Assembly (NCBI GenBank): GCA_025353195.1
Contig: JANXRC010000015.1
Coordinates: 1 to 36,642, forward strand
Reading direction: 5' to 3'
Length of the DNA stretch: 36,642 nucleotides
Source: Rhodocyclaceae bacterium
GTDB taxonomy: Bacteria > Pseudomonadota > Gammaproteobacteria > Burkholderiales > Rhodocyclaceae
The position numbers and the translations under genes are program-made. Shown here one piece after another: positions 27,901 to 34,826 of the stretch. How positions within the stretch are numbered: position 1 is the first letter of the stretch; the number at the start of each line of letters is the position of its first letter. The notes under the pieces were generated by a model, which saw only the letters and a list, made by a program, of their open reading frames with translations, had not been told where the DNA came from and ran no database searches.

Positions 27901-28021
27901 CGACCTCGGGCAGCGCCGAGATCGGCAACACGCGATAGGCCACCAGACCCGCCAGCAGAATCGCGACCATCAGCAGCGAGGTCGCCACCGGCCGCAGGAT
28001 GAAAAGGCGCGAGGGATTCAC
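24941..28021 (-). CDS. mdtB: RND multidrug efflux permease, MdtB-like
   Basis: This 1026-residue HAE-RND exporter is a close paralogue of the next gene. Twelve transmembrane helices and two porter loops are evident, and the proton-relay aspartates are in [13 protein letters not shown] near residue 397. The N-terminus [20 protein letters not shown] is typical of MdtB. It begins 9 bp after the adaptor gene and overlaps the next RND gene by 4 bp, consistent with fixed-ratio synthesis of an MdtB-MdtC hetero-oligomer. Confidence 0.93.
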   Translation of the reverse strand: MNPSRLFILRPVATSLLMVAILLAGLVAYRVLPISALPEVDYPTIQVTTLYPGASPDVMTSSITAPLERQFGQMPGLNQMSSASSGGASVITLQFSLALSLDVAEQEVQAAINASGSFLPTDLPMPPVYSKVNPADAPVITLAITSATLPLPKIEDLVDTRLAQKLSQLPGVGLVSIGGGQRPAVRVQANPKALAAQGINLDDVRTAIGAANVNMAKGSFDGPTRASTLDANDQLKSAAEYSDLVIAWKNGAPIRLRDIADVIDGAENARLAAWANQAPAIILNIQRQPGANVIETVDRIKKLLPQLQAAMPGTVDVALLTDRTTTIRASVHDVQFELLLSVALVVMVIFVFLRNVPATLIPGVAVPLSLVGTFGVIYMAGFSINNLTLMALTIATGFVVDDAIVMIENIARYVEAGEPPMQAALKGAEQIGFTIISLTFSLIAVLIPLLFMGDIVGRLFREFAITLAVSILISAVVSLTLTPMMCARLLHHTPPEQQSRFYRSSGAFFDKVIARYGVWLNWVLDRQTATLLVAIGTLALTVLLYAFVPKGFFPVQDTGVIQAITEAPQSISFVAMAERQQAVADAVLADPAVASLSSFIGVDGANVTLNSGRMLINLKPKAERDADASGVIRRLQAQLDKLGGITTYMQPVQDLTIEDRVSRTQYQFSVQDANADELALWVPKLVERLRSLPELLDVASDTQDKGLQAYVEIDRASAGRLGITTAAIDNALYNAFGQRLISTIFTQSNLYRVVLEVKPEFQQGMLALESIYVVAPSGSQVPLSSIARVTEKPTQLAVNHIGQFPASTISFNLAPGVSLGEAVAAIRKASGELSMPASVETGFQGAALAFQASLDNTLLLILAAIVTMYIVLGVLYESYIHPVTILSTLPSAGVGALLALLVSHNDLGIIAIIGIILLIGIVKKNAIMMIDFALDAERTQGKSPRDAIFEACLLRFRPILMTTLSALLGALPLMLGTGVGSELRHPLGITMVGGLLVSQVLTLFTTPVIYLAFDRLAQRYSNKGRP

Positions 28022-28030
28022 CGTGTGGCC

Positions 28031-29437
28031 TTACTGTGGTTTCTGGCCGCCGCCTTCTCGCTGCTTGCGCAGTTCGCGCATGCGCTGCTTGCGTTCTTCC
28101 TCGGGAAGCTTCTTGATTTCCTCGCCGAATTCGCCGCGGTCGATGCGCGCATTCGTCTCCACCCAGCGTTTCTGCCGCTCCTCGGCGGAGCCGCCTCCGG
28201 GGCTGCCGCCGGAACCGCCGCTGGCGCCGCCCGGGGGACCGCCGCCGGAACTTGCACCGGGGCCACCGGCGCCGCGCGGCCCCTTGCCCACGGCCTCGCG
28301 TGCACCCGGCGTCGTGACTTCGACCTTGGCGCCTTCACGCAGCTTGTCGGCGCCGTCGGTCACCACCTGCTCGTCGGCGGCGAGCCCTTTCTCGATGGCG
28401 ACGATGTCGCCTGCTACCGGCCCGAGCGTGACGGGACGGATGGCGACCGCCTGATCCTGGCCGACGACATAGACAAACGTGCCCTGGGTGCCGCGCTGGA
28501 TCGCCGCGACCGGTACCAGGATCGCATCGTGCCGCGTCTCGACACGCAAGCTGGCATTGACAAACTGGTTGGGAAACAGCTTGTCGCCCGCATTGGCGAA
28601 CTCGGCCTTGAGCTTGACCGTGCCGGTGGCGACGTCGATCTGGTTGTCCACGGTCAGCAGCTTGCCGGTAGCCAGTTTGGTCTTGCCGCCGCGATCGAGC
28701 GCGTCGACGGCAAGCGCATCGCCGCTGCGCAGCCGCGTGATTACGGCGGCGACGTTGTCCGCGGGAATGGCGAACACGACGTTGATCGGCTGGGTCTGGG
28801 TAATCACCACAAGGCCATTGGCGTCGCTGCCGTGGATCATGTTGCCGACGTCGATCTGACGCAACCCGAGTCGTCCCGACAGCGGCGCCTTTATGTGGGT
28901 GAAGTCGAGCTGCAGCCGGGCGCTATCGACCTGGGCGCGGTCGGTCTGCACGACACCTTCGTATTGGCGCACCAGGGCTTCCTGGGCGTCCACCTGCTGT
29001 CTGGCGATCGAGTCCTTCGCCAGCAAGCCGCGGTAACGCTCGACGTCGAGTTTGGCGTTCGTCAGCAGCGCCTGGTCGCGCGCCAGTTGGCCGTTGGCCT
29101 GGTCGAGCAGCACCTGGAAGGGCCGCGGGTCGATCTCCGCCAGCACCTCGCCTTCCTTGGCCGTCTGGCCCTCGCGGAACGCGATGCGCATCAACTGGCC
29201 ATCGACGCGGGCCTTGACCGTGGCCGTGTTGCGGGCGGTAACCGTGCCCAGGGCGTTGATGACAACGTCGATGTCGCCGCTCTTCGCCTTCGCCGCCTGT
29301 ACCGGCAGCGGCCTGCCATCGCCAAAACCGCGCCGCGAACCGCCCTGCGTCCCGGGGGCGTCAGCCGGCTTGGTGTAGTACCAATAGGCAGCAGCGCTGA
29401 CCAGCAGCAACGCGATCCAGAGGATTTTCTTTTTCAT
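28031..29437 (-). CDS. mdtA: RND periplasmic adaptor, MdtA-like, with Gly-rich C-terminal extension
   Basis: This 468-residue membrane fusion protein links the RND pumps to the outer-membrane channel. An N-terminal membrane anchor (KKILWIALLLVSAAAYWYY) precedes a split lipoyl domain (VKARVDGQLMRIAFREGQ and FTHIKAPLSGRLGLRQIDVG), a helical hairpin (about 105-190) and beta-barrel and membrane-proximal domains to about 370. The last 100 residues are unusual: a Gly/Pro/Ser-rich linker, then a charged helix (NARIDRGEFGEEIKKLPEEE, then RKQRMRELRKQREGG). This tail recalls the LTxxQ segments of Spy/CpxP-like proteins, and a Spy-like gene lies directly upstream. AAGGCG precedes the start at 9 bp. Confidence 0.92.
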   Translation of the reverse strand: MKKKILWIALLLVSAAAYWYYTKPADAPGTQGGSRRGFGDGRPLPVQAAKAKSGDIDVVINALGTVTARNTATVKARVDGQLMRIAFREGQTAKEGEVLAEIDPRPFQVLLDQANGQLARDQALLTNAKLDVERYRGLLAKDSIARQQVDAQEALVRQYEGVVQTDRAQVDSARLQLDFTHIKAPLSGRLGLRQIDVGNMIHGSDANGLVVITQTQPINVVFAIPADNVAAVITRLRSGDALAVDALDRGGKTKLATGKLLTVDNQIDVATGTVKLKAEFANAGDKLFPNQFVNASLRVETRHDAILVPVAAIQRGTQGTFVYVVGQDQAVAIRPVTLGPVAGDIVAIEKGLAADEQVVTDGADKLREGAKVEVTTPGAREAVGKGPRGAGGPGASSGGGPPGGASGGSGGSPGGGSAEERQKRWVETNARIDRGEFGEEIKKLPEEERKQRMRELRKQREGGGQKPQ

Positions 29438-29584
29438 GCTGAATGCGCCTTCTTTATCATTTGATTGGCTTTGGATTCCTGTCGGTCAGGCCGGAGTCCG
29501 TATCTGCCCAAGCCGGCCCCGCGCGCCCCCGCAAAGATACTGTGTTTTGGATTTATGCGCCCGATGGATCCGGAATTTTCATTG

Positions 29585-30133
29585 TCAAAAACGCGGCATG
29601 CCGCCGCCGGTGCCGCCGCCCTGCCCGCGCCGGCCGCTGCGGTTTTCCCGGGGAGTTTCCCGGGCGGGGCTGATCTCTCCATCCTTGCGAGCGTCTTTCG
29701 ACCCCTCGGGTTTTTCAAGTTGCTGGCGGATGGCCGCGCGAAACGCCTGACGACTGGCATCGTCGAGCGAGGCGTCGACGTCAAGCCAGAGTTCGCGATT
29801 CCTGCGGGTTTCGAGAAGGGACAGGTCTTCCTCGGCGGCAATCTTCTTTGCCAGATCGCGCAGCGGGACCGCCGTACTCAGCGCTGCTCCCAATTCGATC
29901 AGGAGCCGCTCACGCCTTGCCTGGCGCTCGCGCAGCATCTCGCGTGTGGCCCCCTCGGCCTGAAGCCAAAGCATGGCCTGGGTGTTCTGGAGATTCAATT
30001 GCTGCCGAATTTCGCCGGACTGTCTGAGCATTTCCTCGGTTGGAACGTCGAACAGAGTCGCGGCGAAGGAAAGAGTCGGCGCTGACAGGACGGCGGCGAA
30101 CAAAGGCAGCAGTAATCGGCTCAGGGCTCGCAT
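29585..30133 (-). CDS. Periplasmic Spy/CpxP-like helical protein, first gene of efflux operon
   Basis: This 182-residue exported protein has a signal peptide of about 24 residues (LLLPLFAAVLSAPTLSFAA). The mature part is almost all charged helix (EEMLRQSGEIRQQLNLQN, REMLRERQARRERLLIELGA), and it ends in a Gly/Arg-rich tail (RSGRRGQGGGTGGGMPRF). Composition and layout resemble the Spy/CpxP/heavy-metal-sensor group of ATP-independent periplasmic chaperones, but canonical LTxxQ motifs are not clear, so family membership is tentative. It leads the efflux operon, with 147 gene-free bases before the adaptor gene. In Escherichia coli spy and mdtABC share BaeR/CpxR control, which makes the pairing meaningful. 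Confidence 0.7.
   Translation of the reverse strand: MRALSRLLLPLFAAVLSAPTLSFAATLFDVPTEEMLRQSGEIRQQLNLQNTQAMLWLQAEGATREMLRERQARRERLLIELGAALSTAVPLRDLAKKIAAEEDLSLLETRRNRELWLDVDASLDDASRQAFRAAIRQQLEKPEGSKDARKDGEISPARETPRENRSGRRGQGGGTGGGMPRF
30070..30093 (-). repeat. Dispersed motif copy E
   Basis: On the minus strand this reads CCGT, six bases, AGCGCCGACT, CTTT (one mismatch in the last block). It lies on the coding strand in the signal-peptide region of the Spy-like gene, where sequence is weakly constrained. Confidence 0.55.
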
Positions 30134-30204
30134 GTCGATAGTTCGGAAATGAAATGCAGTCTATGCAAGGCACTGACCGGTAGTGTTTCCGCAGCGGCCC
30201 AATG

Positions 30205-30220
30205 TGTAAGCGAATGTAGC
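30205..30220 (-). promoter_or_regulatory. Candidate OmpR-family regulator box upstream of the efflux operon
   Basis: On the plus strand TGTAAG-N4-TGTAGC forms a direct repeat with 10-bp periodicity. On the transcribed strand it reads TACATTCGCTTACA, close to RstA/CpxR-type boxes. It lies 72 bp upstream of the Spy-like start codon, in the 153 bp gap after the SUMF1-like gene. No good -35 was found, as expected for an activator-dependent promoter. The cognate regulator is not in the window. Confidence 0.4.
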
Positions 30221-30286
30221 CAGCACGTGTCGCCAGCATTGGGGCCTGATGGCATGGGTCCCGCCGCTGCAGGAGGCAAACCGCTA

Positions 30287-31102
30287 CTACGGGAGGGTCG
30301 CGGCCAGTCGAAGTCCGAAATCACTCCTTCTGCTCACTACGTCGTAGGCTCGACTCTTAACGGGATAGCCGCTGCGATAGGCCGAATTGGCGAGCTGCTG
30401 AAAGCTGCCCCACGAACCTCCGCGCAGGCTTCGCCGCTTGCAGGCGGCTGCCGTCGAGGTACTGCCGGCACCAGGCGCGCCGATCTTGTCTTCGTCATGG
30501 CAATCCTGCGTCCATTCCCAGACATTGCCGGTCATGTCGTAAAGGCCCCAGGCGTTTGGCTGCTTGCTCGCAACTGCATGAGTGGTCTTGCCGCTGTTGC
30601 TTTCGTACCATGCCACGCGGCCGATCTTTTCGCCGCCGCAGTATTTGTTTGTCTTGCCCGCGCGGCAGGCATATTCCCACTCCGCATCGCTTGGCAGCCG
30701 GTAGGTCTTGCCGGTCTTCCGGTTAAGCCGCTGGATGAATTCCTGCGCATGATTCCAACTTACGCGCTCCACCGGGCAATCGTCACCGCATCTGGTGAAC
30801 TTGCTTGGATTGCTGCCCATCACTGCCTTCCATTGCCCTTGCGTGACTTCGGTCTTGCCCAAGGCAAAGCTGCGGATGGCGACGCTGTGTTGCTGCCCCT
30901 TGTCGTCGCCTCGACCGGCCTTTGGCGCCGGGCTGCCTTGCTCCAGGCTCCCCGCCGGAATCACCACCATCTCCGGGCAGTCAACGCAGTGTCTGAACGT
31001 CTGGCCTGGGCCGGGAGGTTCAGTCAAGACCAGGCTCTCGGCATTCGCCACGCCAGAAGCCAGGAGGCAGGAACACAGAAGACAGGCAGCGACTCGGTTC
31101 AT
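30287..31102 (-). CDS. Secreted SUMF1/FGE-sulfatase-domain protein
   Basis: This 271-residue exported protein has a signal peptide (VAACLLCSCLLASGVANA) and one formylglycine-generating-enzyme-like domain. Typical segments are MVVIPAGSLEQGS, KTEVTQGQWKAVMGSNPSKF, YRLPSDAEWEYACRAG, WGLYDMTGNVWEWTQD and SLRGGSWGS with the terminal FGLRLA. The domain family includes FGE, EgtB-like and PvdO-like enzymes and many with no known activity. The paired active-site cysteines of true FGE are not evident in the C-terminal part, so sulfatase activation is unlikely. It is the last gene of a five-gene minus-strand run of envelope proteins, 41 bp after the glycine-zipper gene. Confidence 0.85.
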   Translation of the reverse strand: MNRVAACLLCSCLLASGVANAESLVLTEPPGPGQTFRHCVDCPEMVVIPAGSLEQGSPAPKAGRGDDKGQQHSVAIRSFALGKTEVTQGQWKAVMGSNPSKFTRCGDDCPVERVSWNHAQEFIQRLNRKTGKTYRLPSDAEWEYACRAGKTNKYCGGEKIGRVAWYESNSGKTTHAVASKQPNAWGLYDMTGNVWEWTQDCHDEDKIGAPGAGSTSTAAACKRRSLRGGSWGSFQQLANSAYRSGYPVKSRAYDVVSRRSDFGLRLAATLP

Positions 31103-31143
31103 TCAGGCATTGTAGATAAGAATCGCCCGGCAGCGACGGCAAT

Positions 31144-31875
31144 TCAGCGCGATACGATGGCGCCGCTTACCATTTTGACTTTGTCGCCGATGCGCCAGGC
31201 CGGCATGGCATCGGCGGCGATCGTGCGGGTAGTGCCATCTTCCATGCGCACGGTAACCTCGTAGCTGACAGTCTTGCTCTGTGATTTCTCGACGGCGTTG
31301 CCGAGCAGTCCGCCGCCGACCGCGCCGGCGATGCTCGCAATCGTGCGCGTGTTGCCGCGACCGACGTTGCTGCCCAGTGCGGCGCCGGCAATGCCGCCGA
31401 TGATCGCGCCGGCACCCGTTCCCTTACCTTCATTGGTCACTTGACGCACGTTGGCGATAACGCCGCATTCGACGCAAGGCGGCGGCGCGGATCGCGCCTC
31501 CGGAGGCGGCACGTAATCGGGGGGAACGCCGCTGGCGAGTGGAGGCGGCAGCGCCGCCGGACTCGCGGGAAGCTCCTGTTGGACTTTCCGTTTCGCGGTC
31601 TTTTGACGGACGGCCGGGAGCGTCTTGCTGACGGGAGCCGCCTCCGGCATGGCGACCGGAGTCGCCGGCGCGACGGGCGCGGCGACCGGTTCGGTTGCGG
31701 GCGCCGCGGCGACGATGGCGGGTCGCTCCGGAACCGGGGTCGGGGACGTCCTGGCAGGAAGGATCCCGGTCAGCGCGGCAATGCCGGCCAGGGACAGCAG
31801 GGTCACCGAAATACCGGCGACCCACAGCAGGGGGTGGAGGGACGAAGACGAAGTAACGTTCGGAGCGGTTTCCAT
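31144..31875 (-). CDS. Glycine-zipper 2TM membrane-anchored protein
   Basis: This 243-residue protein has one N-terminal membrane anchor (LLWVAGISVTLLSLAGIAAL) and an Ala/Pro-rich spacer (about 45-135). The C-terminal half carries a glycine-zipper repeat (GTGAGAIIGGIAGAALGSNV, and IASIAGAVGGGLLGNAVE) of the 17-kDa-antigen/SlyB type. It ends in a small domain YEVTVRMEDGTTRTI...KVKMVSGAIV, common to that family. A Cys pair CVEC lies before the zipper. ATG 31875 is chosen because the anchor follows directly; upstream codons overlap the next gene. The function is probably envelope integrity, which is inference. Confidence 0.82.
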   Translation of the reverse strand: METAPNVTSSSSLHPLLWVAGISVTLLSLAGIAALTGILPARTSPTPVPERPAIVAAAPATEPVAAPVAPATPVAMPEAAPVSKTLPAVRQKTAKRKVQQELPASPAALPPPLASGVPPDYVPPPEARSAPPPCVECGVIANVRQVTNEGKGTGAGAIIGGIAGAALGSNVGRGNTRTIASIAGAVGGGLLGNAVEKSQSKTVSYEVTVRMEDGTTRTIAADAMPAWRIGDKVKMVSGAIVSR

Positions 31876-31898
31876 GTTCACAAGATCCAGGTAATTGG

Positions 31899-32321
31899 TC
31901 AGCGGGGCGGCTCCGTCGCTGGCACCCGTTGCCAGTCGACGGCGCACCGGGCGACGTAAGGATAATAGCCCGCCGGACTCGCGCAGTAATACCAGTACTG
32001 TACCGGGGCGGGCGCCGGCGGTACTACGACGATGGGCGGCTGGTAGGGATCGGGGTAAGGCGCCACCCGCGCCGGGTAGAAGTACCAGGTCGGGCCGATG
32101 ATCCACCACCATCCGAGACGCCCGTCATGGTGGCCGTGATGCCAGCGTCCGCTGCGCCACAGGCCCATGTCGTGTTCGTGGAAGCGGCCGATTTCGCCGT
32201 GCCACGCCGGGCGACCGCGCGCTTCGTGGCCGCGCTGGTCCCCTCGCTCCTCGGCCAGGCCTGCGCCGACCAGACAGGGCAACATAAGGAAAACGGCAGC
32301 GGCATGCTTGAGATTATTCAT
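31899..32321 (-). CDS. Small exported protein with C-terminal YWYYC-GYYPYV module (paralogue 1)
   Basis: This 140-residue protein has a signal peptide (HAAAVFLMLPCLVGAGLA), a His/Gly/Trp-rich middle (RWHHGHHDGRLGWWWIIGP), a Pro-rich linker and a C-terminal module YWYYCASPAGYYPYVARC...W. The module recurs in the gene at 32917. I know it only as a pattern in uncharacterised proteobacterial envelope proteins. Two conserved Cys suggest a disulfide. GGGAGA precedes ATG 32321. The gene is spaced 23 bp and 13 bp from its neighbours, so it is part of the operon. No function is assigned. Confidence 0.8.
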   Translation of the reverse strand: MNNLKHAAAVFLMLPCLVGAGLAEERGDQRGHEARGRPAWHGEIGRFHEHDMGLWRSGRWHHGHHDGRLGWWWIIGPTWYFYPARVAPYPDPYQPPIVVVPPAPAPVQYWYYCASPAGYYPYVARCAVDWQRVPATEPPR

Positions 32322-32334
32322 GTTCGTCTCCCGT

Positions 32335-32895
32335 CTAGCGCGGAGGTGATCCCGGCGGCGGCGCATATCCCGGAGGTGGCGGCGGCGGATTGCCTGACGG
32401 TGGCGGCGGCGGGTAGGAAGCACCCGCACGATCCACCGGCGCCTGAGTCCTGCTGCGCGCCATCGCACCCGAGACCGGCACCTGATGTCCCTTGGCATAC
32501 ATGCACTGGACATAGGCGTTGTCGTAATTGCGCTGGGTTGCGTAGGTGGAGCCCTGAGCGGCGCCGGCCCCGGCCATGCTGCCGACCACCAGCCCGGTGG
32601 CGGCGCCGGCACCGGCTGAATCGCGTCCGCCCAACGCTGCACCGGCGACCGCCCCGACCACGGTACCGATGGCGGCACTGCGCACGCCGGCATCGACCCC
32701 AGCGTGCTGCGCGTCAGTGCCTCCTATCTGGTACTGGGCAAACTGGCGGCATTCGGCGTCGTCGCTGCGGAACTGCTCGAAGTTCTTGCCGCTACCGGGC
32801 AGTGCCATCACGCTGGGACCGGACGGCACCGAAGCGCATCCGGCGAGCAGCAACAGCGCGGACATGGCAGCGAAAGAATAGGCAGGTGATTTCAT
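32335..32895 (-). CDS. Glycine-zipper lipoprotein with Pro-rich tail
   Basis: This 186-residue lipoprotein has a signal peptide with lipobox LLAGC (Cys20). The body includes a Cys-containing helix (FRSDDAECRQFAQYQIGG), a glycine-rich hydrophobic zipper (AIGTVVGAVAGAALGGRD, GAATGLVVGSMAGAGAAQ), then RNYDNAYVQCMYAKGHQVP. The pattern is common in uncharacterised betaproteobacterial lipoproteins. The last 30 residues are Pro-rich runs (PPPPPSGNPPPPPPGYAPPP). CAGGAG precedes the start. It lies between the two YWYYC paralogues, 13 bp and 21 bp away. Confidence 0.82.
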   Translation of the reverse strand: MKSPAYSFAAMSALLLLAGCASVPSGPSVMALPGSGKNFEQFRSDDAECRQFAQYQIGGTDAQHAGVDAGVRSAAIGTVVGAVAGAALGGRDSAGAGAATGLVVGSMAGAGAAQGSTYATQRNYDNAYVQCMYAKGHQVPVSGAMARSRTQAPVDRAGASYPPPPPSGNPPPPPPGYAPPPGSPPR

Positions 32896-32916
32896 GATCG
32901 TGGCTCCTGATTCGAC

Positions 32917-33315
32917 TCAGCGCTGGCCGGCCGGTTGCGGCGATACCTTCTGCCATCCGCTGGGACATTCCTTGACGTAGGGGTAATAGCCCTTCGCTGC
33001 CGCGCAGTAGTACCAGTAATTGGCCGGCGCTGCGGCAACGGGCGCGGGGGGAGCCTCTGCGGGGGCCGGCTGCTGTTCAATATAGACCTGCGGGACCTGA
33101 CGCTCGACCACCACCGGCGCGTAGTACGGCGGGTAGTAGTAGCTGGGGGGCGGGTAGTACCACGGGCCACCCCAGTAAGGACCGATCATCACGCCGAAGC
33201 GCACGTCGCCATGACCATGGCCATGACCATAATGGTCTGCCCATGCATTGCCGACCCCGCCCGCTCCCAGCAGCAGGAGCGCAATTATCCATTTCACATT
33301 TTTCATGGCGTCCAT
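32917..33315 (-). CDS. Small exported protein with C-terminal YWYYC-GYYPYV module (paralogue 2)
   Basis: This 132-residue protein has a signal peptide (WIIALLLLGAGGVGNAWA), a His/Gly segment (HYGHGHGHGD), a Tyr/Pro-rich stretch (YYPPPSYYYPPYYAP) and the C-terminal module YWYYCAAAKGYYPYVKEC...GW. The module matches the gene at 31899 residue for residue at most positions. Histidines could bind metal; that is inference. AAGGAAAGG precedes ATG 33315; an internal ATG at 33306 is nearly as good. It is the first gene of the five-gene run. Confidence 0.8.
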   Translation of the reverse strand: MDAMKNVKWIIALLLLGAGGVGNAWADHYGHGHGHGDVRFGVMIGPYWGGPWYYPPPSYYYPPYYAPVVVERQVPQVYIEQQPAPAEAPPAPVAAAPANYWYYCAAAKGYYPYVKECPSGWQKVSPQPAGQR

Positions 33316-33650
33316 CCTTTCCTTCACACGTAAGCAATTTGACTCCGCACGTGTAACGGAAATACCCCAAACGTGATGCGATTTGTAAGAAATCGTTACG
33401 CTATTCCTGATGTAGCCGCCCAAGTCCGCGGCGTCAACCCGGGCGTCCTGACGTGCTCAAGCAATCTGCCGTCACCAGCCGCGCCGGGTCCGGGCAATTT
33501 GGTGGCAAACCGGGTGCAATCACCGTATCGCCAGCGCCGACTCTTGCAGCGAGTTTTGCCGAAATCGTGCGCTTGAGGTCGAGCAGTTATTGCGTTCGCT
33601 GCACCAACCGACGAAGGCAGTCAGCGCGGCTGCGGAGTCGTTGGCTGCGC
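33316..33650. other. Intergenic region upstream of the envelope operon
   Basis: In these 335 bases I see no credible gene. The part next to the operon has several GTAA/TTAC elements, including a perfect GTAA-N7-TTAC palindrome at 33385-33399 and a TGTAACGGAAAT element at 33352. These recall the TGTAA half-sites upstream of the efflux operon. Copy F of the dispersed motif is at 33523-33546. No clear terminator was found for the toxin gene, which ends at 33651 reading leftward. Confidence 0.4.
33523..33546 (+). repeat. Dispersed motif copy F
   Basis: CCGT, six bases, AGCGCCGACT, CTTG: a full match, intergenic. It resembles copy G exactly 2000 bp downstream (25 of 29 bases over 33521-33549). 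The two flank the toxin-antitoxin segment. Confidence 0.6.
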
Positions 33651-34043
33651 TCATTTTTTCCGTGCGACCAGATGCGCGCGCAACCAGGCGGCAAACTCGG
33701 CTTCTTCGAGTTCGCCGGCGGCGAGGGCGAGGACGGTGACCACGCACTCGGCATCGTCAACCGTCAGTTCGAAACCGTTCAACGCCAGAAACAATTCGGT
33801 GGCAATCAACGCAGCACGCTTGTTGCCATCGACGAAGGGATGGTTTCGGGCAATGCCGAAACCATATGCCGCAGCCAATGCCGCCGCGTCAGGATCGCCG
33901 TATGCCGCAAGATTCGGAGCCCTCGCCAAAGCCGATTCCAACAGGCCCATATCGCGAATGCGGCTTGCGCCACCATGTTCGGCCAACTGTTCGCCGTGCG
34001 CCGCCAGCACAACGCTGCGCTGAATCCAGATCCACCCGATCAC
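33651..34043 (-). CDS. doc: Fic/Doc-family toxin
   Basis: This 130-residue death-on-curing toxin has the Fic motif HPFVDGNKR (His68, Asn74, Lys75, Arg76). It also has the family's RDMGLLESALARAPNLAAYG and AAAYGFGIARN segments. Doc of phage P1 phosphorylates EF-Tu and is held inactive by the antitoxin. The start is GTG 34043, 7 bp after the antitoxin stop. The partner here is AbrB-like rather than the classical Phd. The catalytic motif appears intact. Confidence 0.9.
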   Translation of the reverse strand: MIGWIWIQRSVVLAAHGEQLAEHGGASRIRDMGLLESALARAPNLAAYGDPDAAALAAAYGFGIARNHPFVDGNKRAALIATELFLALNGFELTVDDAECVVTVLALAAGELEEAEFAAWLRAHLVARKK

Positions 34044-34050
34044 GAGCGGC

Positions 34051-34275
34051 TCACTTGGCCAGTTCGTGCAGCGCGTTACGGCGTTTCTTCATTATGCGGC
34101 GCGCCTCGACCATCTGAGTTTCGAAGGCGGGATCGTGAGGCGTTACGGCATATCCTTCCGGTGTCTCGGTGATGTAGATCGAATCACCCTTCTCCACCTT
34201 CAGGTTCGCGAGCACTTCCTTGGGCAGGATGACGCCGACGGAATTGCCGATCTGGGTGAGTTTGAGGATGTGCAT
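34051..34275 (-). CDS. AbrB/MazE-type antitoxin
   Basis: This 74-residue swapped-hairpin DNA-binding protein reads MHILKLTQIGNSVGVILPKE near its start, followed by LANLKVEKGDSIYITETPEG. The charged C-terminal tail (EARRIMKKRRNALHELAK) probably wraps the Doc toxin. GGAG precedes ATG 34275 at 6 bp. It is expected to repress its own promoter through the large inverted repeat just upstream. Confidence 0.9.
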   Translation of the reverse strand: MHILKLTQIGNSVGVILPKEVLANLKVEKGDSIYITETPEGYAVTPHDPAFETQMVEARRIMKKRRNALHELAK

Positions 34276-34279
34276 GGCA

Positions 34280-34335
34280 GGCTCCGACGTAGTTATAACT
34301 ATTGTTATACTACGCCGGAGCCGCGCCGGTTTCAA
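34280..34335 (-). promoter_or_regulatory. Promoter and palindromic operator of the AbrB-Doc pair
   Basis: On the minus strand TTGAAA (34330-34335), a 17-base spacer and TAGTAT (34307-34312) form a strong sigma-70 promoter. An inverted repeat spans 34280-34322: arms GGCTCCGACGTAGT/ACTACGCCGGAGCC (one mismatch) continue into TATAAC/GTTATA around a four-base centre. The dyad covers the -10 and the start region, as expected for autorepression. The -35 overlaps the stop of the ClpB remnant. Confidence 0.75.
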
Positions 34336-34769
34336 GCCTTTCCGGCGCCCTTGTCAAAAGTCAGCTGCCCCTTGCTGGCGCCCACTTTGACCTGATCTTT
34401 CGGTCCGAACTTGCCTTCGAGGATCAGCCTCGACAGCGGGTTCTCGATCCGCTCCTGTATCGCGCGCTTCAGCGGTCGTGCACCGAACACCGGATCGAAG
34501 CCGGCTTCGGCGATGAACGCCACCGCGGCGTCGGACACGTCCAGCGCCATATCCAGTTTCGCCATGCGCTTTTCCAGGTATTGCAACTGGATGCGGGCAA
34601 TGCCGGCGATATTCTTTTCGTCCAGCGCGTGGAACACCACGATCTCGTCGATGCGGTTTACGAATTCGGGCCGGAAATGCGTTTTGACTTCGCCCATCAC
34701 CGCCAGCTTGATGACCTGATAATCGTCGCCCGACATCTGCTGGAATCCCTTTGATCGTGGTCTCGCCAT
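34332..34769 (-). pseudogene. clpB: ClpB C-terminal remnant
   Basis: The frame encodes the end of the ClpB disaggregase: GDDYQVIKLAVMGEVKTHF, RPEFVNRIDEIVVFHALDEK and GFDPVFGARPLKRAIQERIE, about 135 of the usual 860 residues. Homology begins near 34747 at FQQMSGDDYQ; upstream codons are unrelated. Both Walker A sites and the middle domain are absent, so it cannot act as a chaperone. The retained part is the end of AAA+ module 2, including its arginine-finger region and small subdomain. It was probably cut off by an insertion or recombination event and now lies between two toxin-antitoxin modules. Confidence 0.85.
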
Positions 34770-34790
34770 CCACGCCCAGTCCAGGCAAGC

Positions 34791-34819
34791 TTGATTACGA
34801 TACTAAATGGTGATACTAT
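34791..34819 (+). promoter_or_regulatory. hicAB promoter with direct repeats
   Basis: TTGATT (34791-34796), a 17-base spacer and TACTAT (34814-34819) form a good sigma-70 promoter. GATACTA occurs twice (34799-34805 and 34812-34818), a likely operator for the HicB ribbon-helix-helix domain. A start site 6-8 bases past the -10 would fall at or beside the hicA ATG at 34827. Confidence 0.65.
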
Positions 34820-34826
34820 TTCGGTG

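Noticed and set aside
21873..29464. Very long open frames on the plus strand across the two RND genes and the adaptor gene (about 990 and 1145 codons)
   Set aside because: They are antisense to genes with clear RND and adaptor motifs, and encode Arg/His/Gln/Gly-rich sequence with no recognisable domain, as expected from high-GC codon bias.
30287..31102. True formylglycine-generating enzyme activating a sulfatase
   Set aside because: The protein is exported, no sulfatase gene is present, and the paired catalytic cysteines of FGE are not evident; only the general domain family is supported.
33453..34172. Plus-strand open frame over the region beside and across doc
   Set aside because: It overlaps an intact Fic motif gene on the other strand and has no recognisable domain or Shine-Dalgarno sequence.
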